DNA of 24,242 nt from an uncultured Selenomonadales bacterium (GCA_946547205.1 CAMNPA010000003.1:1-24242), one strand, 5' to 3'; counted from the stretch's first letter, positions 13,305 through 21,424 are shown. Notes: generated by a model not told the origin, from the letters alone. Made by a program: numbers and translations.

Positions 13305-14882
13305 ATGTTTCATGACTTAACGCGCAGAGATTTTATCAAAGGCGCGGCGATAAGTTTTTTGGCAGTCAATACGCTCGGAATTTTGCCCGAAAAAGTTTTT
13401 GCCGCCGATAATTGCGCTGTCAAGACCCGTTACGGAACTTTTAACGGGTTTATCGACGAAAAAGGCGTAAAAACGTGGCTCGGCATTCCATTTGCTCAAC
13501 CGCCGGTCGGAAAATTGCGTTGGCAGGCTCCTCAACCGCTTAAACCGACAAATAAATCTTTCGACGCGAAAAAACTCGGATTTGCACCAATGCAAGCCGA
13601 TATGAAACTCGATGAGCCGATTATTGACGATGACGACGTTAAACAAGGCGAAGATTGCTTGACTTTGAACATTTTCACACGCGGAAACGGCAAAAATAAA
13701 CCGGTAATGGTCTGGATTTATGGCGGAGCGTTTGTAAGCGGATATGCGCATGAAGCACTTTACAGCGGAGCAAATTTTGTGTCTGCGCAAGATGTCGTTA
13801 TGGTTTTTTTGAACTATCGACTGAATATTTTCGGCTTTATGAACTTCGCGAGCGTCGATTCTTCATTTTCTGACAGCGGTTATCTCGGAATTAAAGACCA
13901 ACTCGCTGCTTTGAAGTGGATTAAGGAAAATATCGCTGAATTCGGCGGAAATCCGGAAAATATTACGGTTTTTGGCGAAAGTGCCGGCTCAATGTCGACT
14001 ATGTTGCTTACACTTCTTCCAGAATCAAAAAATTTATTCCAAAAAATAATTTCGCAGTCCGGAAACGTCAGTTTTTATAATGAACTGCAATATTCCGCCC
14101 AAATTACAGAAAAATTTATGGATTTTTGCGGCGCGAAGACAATCGGCGGCCTTATGAAGAAATCCGGCGTCGAACTCCAACAACTTTACGCGAAATATTT
14201 GTACGTAAGCGATGGTAGCAATCTTATGGACTTTGCTCCGACGTGCGACGGGAAATTTTTGCCAAAAGACCCTGTTAAGGCATTAAAAGACGGCGCGGCC
14301 GGCGAAATTAAGTTTTTAACGGGCACAACCGCTGACGAATGGCGCGCTTTCTTGCTTGGCGATGAAAATTTCTTTGAAATCTACAGAAAAGCTCCCGGAA
14401 ATATTTCTCCTGTCCTCAGACGATATAAAGCGCAAACTACGGAAGAAATTTATAAAAACTGGCTCAAAAATCGTCCAGATACCGAAGAAAATTACGCAGA
14501 ATTTGCAACGCAGATTGATTTTCGTGTCGGACAGGAAATTTCGTCCGAATATCAATCAAAATTCGCTGATGTTTATTTTTATCTGTTCAGCGAGCCGTCT
14601 CCGATTGAAATGCTTGGTTCATGCCACGCTTTCGACATTCCGTATACTTTCAACGTGTCGTCCGAAGAATTTACGCCGAATCAAAGCCTTGTAAGGGCAA
14701 TTCAAGCGTCATGGGCGGCATTTGCGGCTACCGGCAACCCGAACAACGAATTTATTCCGCATTGGCAGAAATATTCAGCTCAAAATCGCCAAACTATGGA
14801 ATTAAACTCGAAAGGTTGCGTTCTTCACAAAGATTTGGACACTGATAACTTAAATGCATTGCGTTACGTCTACGAAAACTAA
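13305..14882 (+). CDS. Tat-exported type B carboxylesterase, copy 1
   Basis: A 525-residue alpha/beta-hydrolase that should cleave carboxylic esters outside the cytoplasmic membrane. The N-terminus is a twin-arginine signal (LTRRDFIKGA, hydrophobic stretch, cleavage likely after VFA at ~33). Family blocks: YGTFNGF, WLGIPFAQPPVGKLRW, EDCLTLNIF, oxyanion loop YGGAF (139-143; His is more usual than Tyr at the first position), the nucleophile GESAG (Ser226) and a candidate catalytic His in GSCHAFDIPY, followed by ASWAAFAATGNPN. The ribosome site is weak (AAGG). The next gene is a paralogue 13 bp away with an almost identical C-terminus. Substrate unknown; plant-polymer acyl esters or xenobiotic esters are possible. 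Tat export implies folding, possibly with a cofactor or disulfide, before secretion. Confidence 0.9.
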   Translation: MFHDLTRRDFIKGAAISFLAVNTLGILPEKVFAADNCAVKTRYGTFNGFIDEKGVKTWLGIPFAQPPVGKLRWQAPQPLKPTNKSFDAKKLGFAPMQADMKLDEPIIDDDDVKQGEDCLTLNIFTRGNGKNKPVMVWIYGGAFVSGYAHEALYSGANFVSAQDVVMVFLNYRLNIFGFMNFASVDSSFSDSGYLGIKDQLAALKWIKENIAEFGGNPENITVFGESAGSMSTMLLTLLPESKNLFQKIISQSGNVSFYNELQYSAQITEKFMDFCGAKTIGGLMKKSGVELQQLYAKYLYVSDGSNLMDFAPTCDGKFLPKDPVKALKDGAAGEIKFLTGTTADEWRAFLLGDENFFEIYRKAPGNISPVLRRYKAQTTEEIYKNWLKNRPDTEENYAEFATQIDFRVGQEISSEYQSKFADVYFYLFSEPSPIEMLGSCHAFDIPYTFNVSSEEFTPNQSLVRAIQASWAAFAATGNPNNEFIPHWQKYSAQNRQTMELNSKGCVLHKDLDTDNLNALRYVYEN

Positions 14883-16484
14883 AGGAAGTGATTTTATGTA
14901 TGATTTAACGCGCCGCAACTTTATAAAAACGGCGGCAGTCGGCTTTTTTGCTGTCAATGCTTTTGATGTAATGGGACTTTTTCCTGAAGAAAGAGTTTTT
15001 TCGGCAGATAATTGCACTGTAAAGACTAAATACGGCACATTTAACGGTTTTGTCGACGAAAACGGCGTAAAAACTTGGCTCGGCATTCCGTACGCTCAAC
15101 CGCCTGTCGGAAAATTTCGCTGGCAAGCTCCGCAACCGCTTAAACCGACAAATAAGACTTTCGACGCTAAAAAATTCGGCGCATCAGCCATTCAAGAGGA
15201 CGATGAGATAGAAATAGCGTCTAAAAACGTTCAAAGTGAAGATTGTTTGACGATAAACATCTGGAAACGCTCCGAAAAGAAAAATTTGCCTGTAATGTTC
15301 TTCATTCACGGCGGAAGTTTCATGCACGGCGGCACGATTGAGCCGCTTTACAACGGAAATAACATTGCGGCGGCGAATGATGTAATTGTCGTCAGTTTTA
15401 ACTATCGGCTGAACATTTTCGGCTTTATGCACTTTGAAACGGTTGATTCTGCGTTCGAGGAGAGCGGTTATCTCGGTTTGAAAGACCAAATCGCGGCTTT
15501 GAAGTGGGTTAAGGAAAATATCGCTGAATTTGGCGGAAATCCCGATAACATCACGATTTTTGGCGAAAGTGCCGGCTCAATTTCGTGTATGTTGCTGTCA
15601 GTCGCGCCTGCGGCTAAAAATTTATTCCAAAAAGCGATTCCGGAGTCAGGACCTTCGCGATTTGTTCACGATATGGATCACGCCGCCAAACTTACGGAAG
15701 ATTTTATGAATTTGAGCGGTACACGGAAAATGAGCGACCTGATGAAGAAATCTTCCGCCGAGCTGAGAGATATTTACGTAAAACTCTTTGAAATGCGCAT
15801 TAAAACGGCTCATTCTGATTTTATACCTGCTTGCGACGGAAAATTTTTACCTGAAGACCCTTTCACGGCGATGAAAAACGGTGCGGCTCGTGAAATTAAA
15901 TTTTTAACGGGTGTAAATGCCTGCGAATGGGGATATTGGCTGCTTTATGACGAGAATTATTTTAAAAACTTCTACGAAACGCACGATAAAATTTCTTTGG
16001 TCATGAGCAGATACAAAAAGCGCACTTCACGCACGAGCAAGGAAGTTTATCTTAAATGGCTGAAAAATCGACCCGAAACCGAAGAAAATTACATGGATTT
16101 TATAAATCAAGTGGATTGGCGCGTCGGACAAGAGTTGGATGCTGAAAATCAGTCGAAATTTAATGACGTGTACTATTATTTGTTCAGTGATAAGTCATTG
16201 CGCGAAGATTTAGGGTCGTTTCACTCGTTGGAATTGGCATTTGTGTTCAATAAGCCGTTCGATGAGCTTTTGTTGACGCCTAATCCTAAACTTGTCCGCC
16301 AAATTCAAGCGTCGTGGACGGCATTTGCGGCTACGGGCAACCCGAACAACGAATTTATTCCGCGCTGGGAAAAATATTCCGCCTCGAACCGTCAAACAAT
16401 GGAATTGAACTCGAAAAAATGCGTTTTGCATAAAGATTTGGACACTGATAACTTAAATGCATTGCGTTACGTCTACGAAAACTA
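14829..16484 (+). repeat. 53-bp identical 3' ends of the two esterase genes
   Basis: Bases 14829-14881 and 16432-16484 are identical, covering the last 17 codons and the start of each stop codon, although the genes differ widely elsewhere including at silent sites. Recent gene conversion or a preserved duplication junction would explain this. Confidence 0.9.
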
Positions 16485-16485
16485 G
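14896..16485 (+). CDS. Tat-exported type B carboxylesterase, copy 2
   Basis: A 529-residue paralogue of the preceding esterase. Twin-arginine signal LTRRNFIKTA with cleavage near VFSA (~37), WLGIPYAQPPVGKFRW, EDCLTINIW, oxyanion loop HGGSF (138-142), nucleophile GESAG (Ser225), candidate His in GSFHSLELAF and the same ASWTAFAATGNPN segment. The start at 14896 has AGGAAGTG upstream and places the Tat motif at the N-terminus; an in-frame ATG 14 codons earlier lies inside the previous gene and is less likely. It differs from copy 1 most in the middle (substrate-loop region, residues ~240-400), which suggests changed specificity after duplication. Codons are AT-richer than in the flanking lyase and PRTase genes, suggesting separate acquisition. 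Confidence 0.9.
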   Translation: MYDLTRRNFIKTAAVGFFAVNAFDVMGLFPEERVFSADNCTVKTKYGTFNGFVDENGVKTWLGIPYAQPPVGKFRWQAPQPLKPTNKTFDAKKFGASAIQEDDEIEIASKNVQSEDCLTINIWKRSEKKNLPVMFFIHGGSFMHGGTIEPLYNGNNIAAANDVIVVSFNYRLNIFGFMHFETVDSAFEESGYLGLKDQIAALKWVKENIAEFGGNPDNITIFGESAGSISCMLLSVAPAAKNLFQKAIPESGPSRFVHDMDHAAKLTEDFMNLSGTRKMSDLMKKSSAELRDIYVKLFEMRIKTAHSDFIPACDGKFLPEDPFTAMKNGAAREIKFLTGVNACEWGYWLLYDENYFKNFYETHDKISLVMSRYKKRTSRTSKEVYLKWLKNRPETEENYMDFINQVDWRVGQELDAENQSKFNDVYYYLFSDKSLREDLGSFHSLELAFVFNKPFDELLLTPNPKLVRQIQASWTAFAATGNPNNEFIPRWEKYSASNRQTMELNSKKCVLHKDLDTDNLNALRYVYEN

Positions 16486-16507
16486 AAATCGTCTCTGCAA
16501 GCCGGAA

Positions 16508-16539
16508 AAGTCCTTCGGCGGAATGTCGGAGGATTTTTT
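16508..16539 (+). terminator. Terminator after the esterase pair
   Basis: TCCTTCG and CGGAGGA form a stem with one G-U pair around a short loop, followed by six T. It closely resembles the terminator at 13135-13170. Confidence 0.8.
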
Positions 16540-16542
16540 CGT

Positions 16543-16571
16543 TTGACAAGGAAAAAATTTGGCTTTAAACT
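16543..16571 (+). promoter_or_regulatory. Promoter of the PRTase-StiP-HAD operon
   Basis: TTGACA (16543-16548), a 17-bp spacer and TAAACT (16566-16571), 28 bp before the TTG start. Confidence 0.75.
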
Positions 16572-16598
16572 GCAAAAAACTGTCGGAGGCGATTTTTA

Positions 16599-17699
16599 TT
16601 GAAAGTTTTCAAATCAGATGATGTTTTACGCGTCGCCAAACGTTTCAACAACACGCGGCGAAAATTTTTGCTGGTCAATCCGTTGCAGGGCAAACATCTG
16701 CCGACAAAACCTTCAGACGCGCTCGAAATGATGAACGCACTCGGAGAATTGGTCGCGGAAAAATTTTCATCGGCGCGATTCGTTATCGGATTCGCTGAAA
16801 CTGCAACGGCAATCGGCGCGGTCGTGGCAAAAAATTTGTCGGACGAATGCTTTTATCTGCAAACGACGCGAGAAAATTTTTCGGGCACGTTCATAGAATT
16901 TTTGGAAGAACATTCGCACGCGCCGGAACAAAAACTTTTCGCCGAAAATTTATCGGAGCTTTTCAATCAAACGGACGAAATTATTTTTGTCGACGACGAA
17001 CTTTCAACGGGCAAAACTTTGCTGAACATCGTCAAACAGCTCAAAAGCAAATTCCCGGTGCTTGCCGATAAAAAAATCTGCGCGGCGTCGATAATCAATC
17101 GGTTGTCGGCAGAAAATTTGGCGTCATTGGCGGCGGAAAATATTTCGTGCGTTTATCTCGTCAAGCTTGAGCAAAAATCTTTCGACGTGGAAAATTTTTC
17201 CGTCACCGAAGCTCAAACTGTCAATCATGAGCAAATTGACGGCGTTCAATCGTTGAAACTCGACACGTTGCCCGATTCACGACGCGGCATAAAAATCGGC
17301 GACTATTTCAATCGGTGCGAGGCTGTCGGCAAGTCAATCGTCGACGTTTTCAAGCGCGAGAACATTTCCGGCGAAATTTTGATTCTCGGCACGGAAGAAT
17401 TCATGTTGCCCGCGATTTTGGCAGGTCGTGAACTTGAACGCGAAAATTTTTCCGTCGTCACGCACTCGACGACGCGCAGTCCGATTGGCATTTGCAAAGA
17501 AAAAAATTATCCGATTCGCGAAGGTTTCAAGCTCCGCAGTTTCTACGACGCCACGCGCACGACGTTTATTTATAACCTGAAACATTACGACGCGGCGATT
17601 ATCATGACCAATGCGCAAAATTTTTCTGCAGGGCTTGACGATTTGATTAACGCGCTGAACGTTCACGGCGTCGGAAAAATTTTTCTCGTGAGGTGCTGA
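16599..17699 (+). CDS. Phosphoribosyltransferase with C-terminal TRSP domain
   Basis: A 366-residue protein of the PRTase_2-TRSP type found in ter-associated islands. The N-terminal half has the type I PRTase core: VIGFAETATAIG (62-73) and the PRPP-binding loop IIFVDDELSTGKT (128-140). The C-terminal half carries the TRSP signature inside THSTTRSPIG (288-297; TRSP at 292-295). It should transfer a base or base-like group to or from phosphoribosyl diphosphate in a predicted nucleoside-like metabolite pathway; acceptor unknown. The start is TTG with GGAGG nine bases upstream, and it is the first gene after the promoter at 16543. The next gene starts one base after its stop, implying translational coupling. 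Confidence 0.88.
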   Translation: MKVFKSDDVLRVAKRFNNTRRKFLLVNPLQGKHLPTKPSDALEMMNALGELVAEKFSSARFVIGFAETATAIGAVVAKNLSDECFYLQTTRENFSGTFIEFLEEHSHAPEQKLFAENLSELFNQTDEIIFVDDELSTGKTLLNIVKQLKSKFPVLADKKICAASIINRLSAENLASLAAENISCVYLVKLEQKSFDVENFSVTEAQTVNHEQIDGVQSLKLDTLPDSRRGIKIGDYFNRCEAVGKSIVDVFKRENISGEILILGTEEFMLPAILAGRELERENFSVVTHSTTRSPIGICKEKNYPIREGFKLRSFYDATRTTFIYNLKHYDAAIIMTNAQNFSAGLDDLINALNVHGVGKIFLVRC

Positions 17700-17700
17700 A

Positions 17701-18744
17701 ATGTTCGGGACTTACAAACCGCAAGACGTGACGATTTTGCTCAAGGACATCAGCGGACTTGTCGAGCCGCTTTCAACCGCCGAACGCGAAAAATTAATTC
17801 AAACGGGACGACACTATTCGGAAATGTTGCCGATTGAATACGAGCCGTCGGAAAAATATTTGCAGGCTTACTTCGACGCGCTCAATCGTTACGCGAAAAT
17901 CACTGCCGCCGCCGTCAAAACCGTTGCCGAAAAAATTTTCGCCGACAAAGGTCGCAACGTCGCGTTGGTCTCGTTAGCCCGCGCAGGCACGCCGATTGGA
18001 ATTTTGATTAAACATTGCCTTGAGCGAAATTTTCCGTGCACAGTCGCGCATTACACGATTTCGATTATTCGCGGCGTCGGTATCGATAAAAATGCCGTGA
18101 AATTTATTTTGAGTCGACATTCTCCGCGCGAAATTCAATTCGTCGACGGCTGGACGGGCAAAGGCGCGATTCAACGTGAACTTTCCAACGCGATGAAAAA
18201 TTTTCCGAACGTGAGCCCGGGACTTGCGGTCTTGAGCGATCCTGCAGGCGTCGCTGAAAAATTCGGCACGCGAGAAGATTTTTTAATCGCAAGTTCGCTG
18301 TTGAATTCGACGGTGAGCGGACTTTTGAGCCGAACATTTCTTCGCAGTGACATCATCGGCGCGGAAGATTTTCACGGAGCGGCATTCTACTCTGAACTTG
18401 CCGACAAAGATTTGACGTACCAATTCATCAACGCGATTGAAAAAAATTTTGACGTTCCCGCGCTGATTGACGATTTTAAACCGCATAATGGACTTGCCGA
18501 AGTAAAAAAAATCGCCGAGGATTTTTCAATCGCCGACGTGAATTTAATCAAGCCGAGTATCGGAGAGGCAACGCGAGTTTTATTGCGCCGCCTGCCGTGG
18601 AAAATTTTGGTTCACAGTTTGCACGACGAAGAGCATTTGGGACATTTGTATCAGCTTGCGAAGGAGAAAGGCGCGCCGCTCGAAGTCTATCCGCTGAAAA
18701 ATTACAAGGCTTGCGGACTGATTCGACGGCTCGCGGATAATTGA
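17701..18744 (+). CDS. StiP family protein with C-terminal PELOTA-type RNA-binding domain
   Basis: A 347-residue protein. Residues ~1-260 match the StiP family (LVSLARAGTPIGILIKHCLE at 89-108, HYTISIIRGVGID, QFVDGWTGKGAIQRE at 146-160); residues ~270-347 match the PELOTA_1 domain (KPSIGEATRVLLRR, LAKEKGAPLEVYPLKNYKACG). Databases call StiP a cysteine protease, but no clear Cys-His pair stands out here. VDGWTGKGAI looks like a PRPP-binding loop and LVSLARAGTPIG like the preceding strand-loop of a PRTase, in line with the view that the family is a second phosphoribosyltransferase. The PELOTA domain suggests the product or enzyme contacts RNA or ribosomes. It is coupled to both neighbours by 1-nt gaps. 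Confidence 0.85.
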   Translation: MFGTYKPQDVTILLKDISGLVEPLSTAEREKLIQTGRHYSEMLPIEYEPSEKYLQAYFDALNRYAKITAAAVKTVAEKIFADKGRNVALVSLARAGTPIGILIKHCLERNFPCTVAHYTISIIRGVGIDKNAVKFILSRHSPREIQFVDGWTGKGAIQRELSNAMKNFPNVSPGLAVLSDPAGVAEKFGTREDFLIASSLLNSTVSGLLSRTFLRSDIIGAEDFHGAAFYSELADKDLTYQFINAIEKNFDVPALIDDFKPHNGLAEVKKIAEDFSIADVNLIKPSIGEATRVLLRRLPWKILVHSLHDEEHLGHLYQLAKEKGAPLEVYPLKNYKACGLIRRLADN

Positions 18745-18745
18745 C

Positions 18746-19429
18746 ATGAAAATTTTATTTGCCTGCGATTTGGACGGAACTTTGATTCATTCGCACAAAA
18801 AACGCCGTGACGGAGATATTTGCGTGGAAATTTATGACGGACACGAGCAAAGTTTCATTTCGCCGCGAGAATTGGATTTGCTGAAAAAAATTGCCGCGCA
18901 GATAATTTTTGTGCCGGTGACGACGCGTTCAATCGCTCAATATCGCAGAATTTTTTGGACGGAAGATTTTCGCCCGCGCCATGCTGTCGTTGCAAACGGT
19001 GCTTACATTCTCGACGGTGAACAGCAGGAAAATTTCTTGCGCGAAGTCGCCGAGCCGTATGTTGACGAATTGGAGTTTCAGCGCGAAAAATTTTCGACCG
19101 ACGACAGATTTGACATTTGCCGCATTGTCGACGAGAGCTTTTTATTTCTGCGGTGCCGCGATGAAATTGACGCCGACGAAATTTTTTTCGACACGCCTTT
19201 AACGGCTCAACACACGGGCAAAAAAATTTATCTCTTTCCGCCGGAACTGAACAAGGGCAATGCGTTGAAGTTGCTGACGGAAAAATTTTCGCCTGATAAA
19301 ATTTTCGCGGCAGGTGACAGCGCGATTGATTTGCCGATGCTTGAACTTGCAGACGTTGCCTTTCACGAATTCAACAGCGCGGAAGATTTTTTGCAACGAA
19401 TTATCGACGAATTAACGAATGACGAGTAA
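18746..19429 (+). CDS. HAD-superfamily phosphatase of the Ter-type module
   Basis: A 227-residue hydrolase. Motif I is ACDLDGTLIHS (Asp8 nucleophile, Asp10 acid/base), VPVTTRS provides the motif II Thr region, and AAGDSAIDLPML is motif IV with the Mg-binding acids; the size and the inserted middle segment fit a C2-cap (Cof/sucrose-phosphatase-like) HAD. It likely removes phosphate from the product of the two upstream enzymes, the usual role given to the HAD member of these operons. The ATG is one base after the StiP stop. Substrate not determinable from sequence. Confidence 0.85.
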   Translation: MKILFACDLDGTLIHSHKKRRDGDICVEIYDGHEQSFISPRELDLLKKIAAQIIFVPVTTRSIAQYRRIFWTEDFRPRHAVVANGAYILDGEQQENFLREVAEPYVDELEFQREKFSTDDRFDICRIVDESFLFLRCRDEIDADEIFFDTPLTAQHTGKKIYLFPPELNKGNALKLLTEKFSPDKIFAAGDSAIDLPMLELADVAFHEFNSAEDFLQRIIDELTNDE

Positions 19430-19460
19430 AATGTAAACTTGACAGAAAGGTTGTGATTGA

Positions 19461-19982
19461 ATGGAGATGTTGGAAGTCATGCGTTCGCGGCGCAGTGTTC
19501 GTCGCTACACCGAGCAGCAAATTTCCGACGAGCAGTTGAAAAAAATTTTGAGTGCGGCATTGCTTGCGCCGAGCGGTCACTCAAAATATCCGTGTGAATT
19601 TATCGTCGTCAAGAATCGTGAGCTGCTGGAGAAAATGTCGCATTGTCGCAAAGGTGTCGCCAAAATGTTGGAAGGCGCGGCGGCTGCGGTCGTCGTCATT
19701 GCCGACAAAGACAAATCTGATACGTTCGTCGAAGATTCTTGCGTGGCGATGATGAACATGGAAATTTTGGCGACTTCGTTGGGTATCGGCAACTGCTGGA
19801 TTCAAGTGCGCAACCGTGACGCGGAAGACGATTCGACGAGTGAAAATTATCTGCGCGGACTGCTGAACTTTGCGGAAAATTTTGCGTGCCAAGCAATTCT
19901 GTCGTTAGGCTTTCCTGCCAAAGAGCCGCGTGCTCGCGAATTGGATAAGCTCAACTTCGACAAGGTGCACATCATCGAATAA
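19461..19982 (+). CDS. Nitroreductase family FMN oxidoreductase
   Basis: A 173-residue flavoprotein of the NfsA/FRP-like fold. The N-terminal MRSRRSVRRYTEQQISDEQL motif is the usual FMN-phosphate-binding start, followed by LLAPSGHSKYPCEFIVV, the ATSLGIGNCWIQ segment and the C-terminal ILSLGFPAKEPR. It should reduce quinones, nitro groups or flavins with NAD(P)H as a dimer. It is short, like nitroreductases of anaerobes. GAAAGG lies ten bases upstream of the ATG; the gene starts 31 bp after the HAD stop, so it may be read from the same promoter, though it is not a known part of the Ter module. Substrate unknown. Confidence 0.88.
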   Translation: MEMLEVMRSRRSVRRYTEQQISDEQLKKILSAALLAPSGHSKYPCEFIVVKNRELLEKMSHCRKGVAKMLEGAAAAVVVIADKDKSDTFVEDSCVAMMNMEILATSLGIGNCWIQVRNRDAEDDSTSENYLRGLLNFAENFACQAILSLGFPAKEPRARELDKLNFDKVHIIE

Positions 19983-19985
19983 AAT

Positions 19986-20067
19986 GTTAATGCCAACAAA
20001 AGAGCCCGTCACGGATGACGGGCTCGCCGGCACCACTGAGCGGGACGCGAAGTTTGCCGGCATTAAC
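19986..20067. other. Nested inverted-repeat element between nitroreductase and secreted protein
   Basis: GTTAATGCC (19986-19994) pairs with GGCATTAAC (20059-20067), enclosing a perfect hairpin GAGCCCGTC/GACGGGCTC and a pair of GCCGGC blocks. The inner hairpin could end the nitroreductase transcript but has no T-run on its right side. The stretch is open on both strands: rightward from an ATG at 19990 for 31 codons without a ribosome site, and leftward toward a TAA just past the left arm. I do not recognise it. The rest of 20068-20196 holds only the inverted repeat at 20137. Confidence 0.5.
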
Positions 20068-20136
20068 GACTTCGGTGAGCTGTGACGTTGCGGCAATGAT
20101 GACTGAACGCTCCGCGCGTAGCGGTGGCTTTCTTTG

Positions 20137-20166
20137 CTACTTTCTTTCGCCAGTGAAAGAAAGTAG
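20137..20166. repeat. 12-bp perfect inverted repeat
   Basis: CTACTTTCTTTC (20137-20148) and GAAAGAAAGTAG (20155-20166) around a 6-base loop, lying just past the stop of the leftward secreted-protein gene. The sequence resembles a CTTTCTTT-type intergenic repeat seen in many bacterial genomes. It may stop transcription from the left-running gene, but no long T-run follows. Confidence 0.7.
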
Positions 20167-20196
20167 ATCCTAAACGTAAAAAGAAAATTACACGCT

Positions 20197-21303
20197 CTAA
20201 TTGCCCGGCATCAAAACGATATTGACAGGCAAATTGCTTGCGCTCGGCGGCGAATATTCAAAACTCACTTGCCCGCGATAATTGCCAAGCTCCGAAAGTT
20301 CCGTTCCGGTCGTCATCAGCGAAATTCCTTCGACTCTGGCTTGAGCGACGTTCGGCGGTTCCGGCGGAGTTCTGTCACCGAAATAAAGCCGACGATCAGG
20401 AGTTTGAATCACGCCCGAAGTTTCGCCGTAACGATAGCGCAACGCACCCGCATAGTGACCGCCGAGCGGACTCAGACAAAATCGCGTCATAAATCGCGTG
20501 CTGAAATTGAGCGTGTAATTTATTCCGTAGTTGCCGTAATTGATGACTTCCGAGCCGTCAGTCGCATCAATGCCGCGTTTGAATGTGTCGTTGACATTGT
20601 CGCCAATCAAAATGTAGCCGAGCCCGTCGCGTTCCCAATCGTAAGGCTTTTTGAGCGTCAACGTGCGATTCATTTCCTTAAACGTGCCGCGCAGTCGTTG
20701 TTCGTCTTTGGGCAAAATCTTCGCGACGTTTAGAAAGTCGAGCGGATCGGCGGATTCGGGATACATCATCAGAAAAATTTTTACGGGCGCAGTGGTCGTG
20801 AAGTCACACACGCCGTGAATCAGTTGACCGGGCTGAAGCAGGAAATATTTTTCGTCGGGCTGATAAACTTTGCGTTGATAACGTTCAAGCTCAATGCTGT
20901 CTTGAAATTCGCCTTCCATGTACATTGTCTGCGCGATTTTGCCGACGCTGAAATAATTTTTGTTCGGAGCACTGATACCGCCGCGCGTAATTTCGATGAC
21001 GTTTCTTTTATCGGAAGTGTTCTCAAAAATTATGGCGAATCTTTTTCGGACGCCGGTATCGTTCAGGTGATAAAACAGCAACCGCGCGTCGCCGTCCACG
21101 GTGTCGGTGTAAAGAATTCCGTTGCGGTTGACGTATTCGGGACTGTCGGAAAAAATCAGCGTGCCGCCCCAATCGTAAGAAAAAATTTCTAGCTTGTGCA
21201 TGATGGTTGAAGTTTTATATTCGGCGGAAGCATTTGGCATCAGCGCACCGAGTGACGTTGCCGCCGCCATCACTGCCGCAAAAACTTTCTTGAAAAAATT
21301 CAT
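20197..21303 (-). CDS. Secreted protein of unknown function
   Basis: A 368-residue exported protein. The signal peptide MNFFKKVFAAVMAAATSLGA ends at a PNASA site (cleavage ~27). The mature part is beta-rich with no membrane helix: FSYDWGGTLIFSDSPEYVNR, an early AIIFENTSDKRNVIEITRGG block reminiscent of an immunoglobulin-like fold, then FLLQPGQLIHGVCDF, and a last third with YGINYTLNFSTRF and RFCLSPLGGHYAGALRYR. I do not recognise a named family; similar proteins in Negativicutes tend to be labelled hypothetical or linked to copper-amine-oxidase-like N-terminal modules. The start at 21303 has GGAGGAG and begins the signal peptide; an in-frame ATG 66 bp upstream lies at the -35/-10 region and is rejected. 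It stands alone, divergent from the MFS gene. Confidence 0.75.
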   Translation of the reverse strand: MNFFKKVFAAVMAAATSLGALMPNASAEYKTSTIMHKLEIFSYDWGGTLIFSDSPEYVNRNGILYTDTVDGDARLLFYHLNDTGVRKRFAIIFENTSDKRNVIEITRGGISAPNKNYFSVGKIAQTMYMEGEFQDSIELERYQRKVYQPDEKYFLLQPGQLIHGVCDFTTTAPVKIFLMMYPESADPLDFLNVAKILPKDEQRLRGTFKEMNRTLTLKKPYDWERDGLGYILIGDNVNDTFKRGIDATDGSEVINYGNYGINYTLNFSTRFMTRFCLSPLGGHYAGALRYRYGETSGVIQTPDRRLYFGDRTPPEPPNVAQARVEGISLMTTGTELSELGNYRGQVSFEYSPPSASNLPVNIVLMPGN

Positions 21304-21334
21304 CGGCTCTCCTCCAAAAAATAAATTCCGTAAG

Positions 21335-21363
21335 ATTATATCAACCGCCGTTTGCACAATCAA
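21335..21363 (-). promoter_or_regulatory. Promoter of the secreted protein gene
   Basis: On the minus strand TTGATT (21358-21363), a 17-bp spacer and a perfect TATAAT (21335-21340), ~30 bp before the start codon. Confidence 0.7.
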
Positions 21364-21424
21364 GGACAATCCTCACGTTGCCGCCCGCCAAGCGTTTCGC
21401 CGCGTTAAGGCGGTTATTTTTTTC

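Noticed and set aside
19986..20067. Integron attC site
   Set aside because: The outer arms read GTTAATG...CATTAAC, the reverse of the RYYYAAC...GTTRRRY order of attC, and no integrase or cassette is near.
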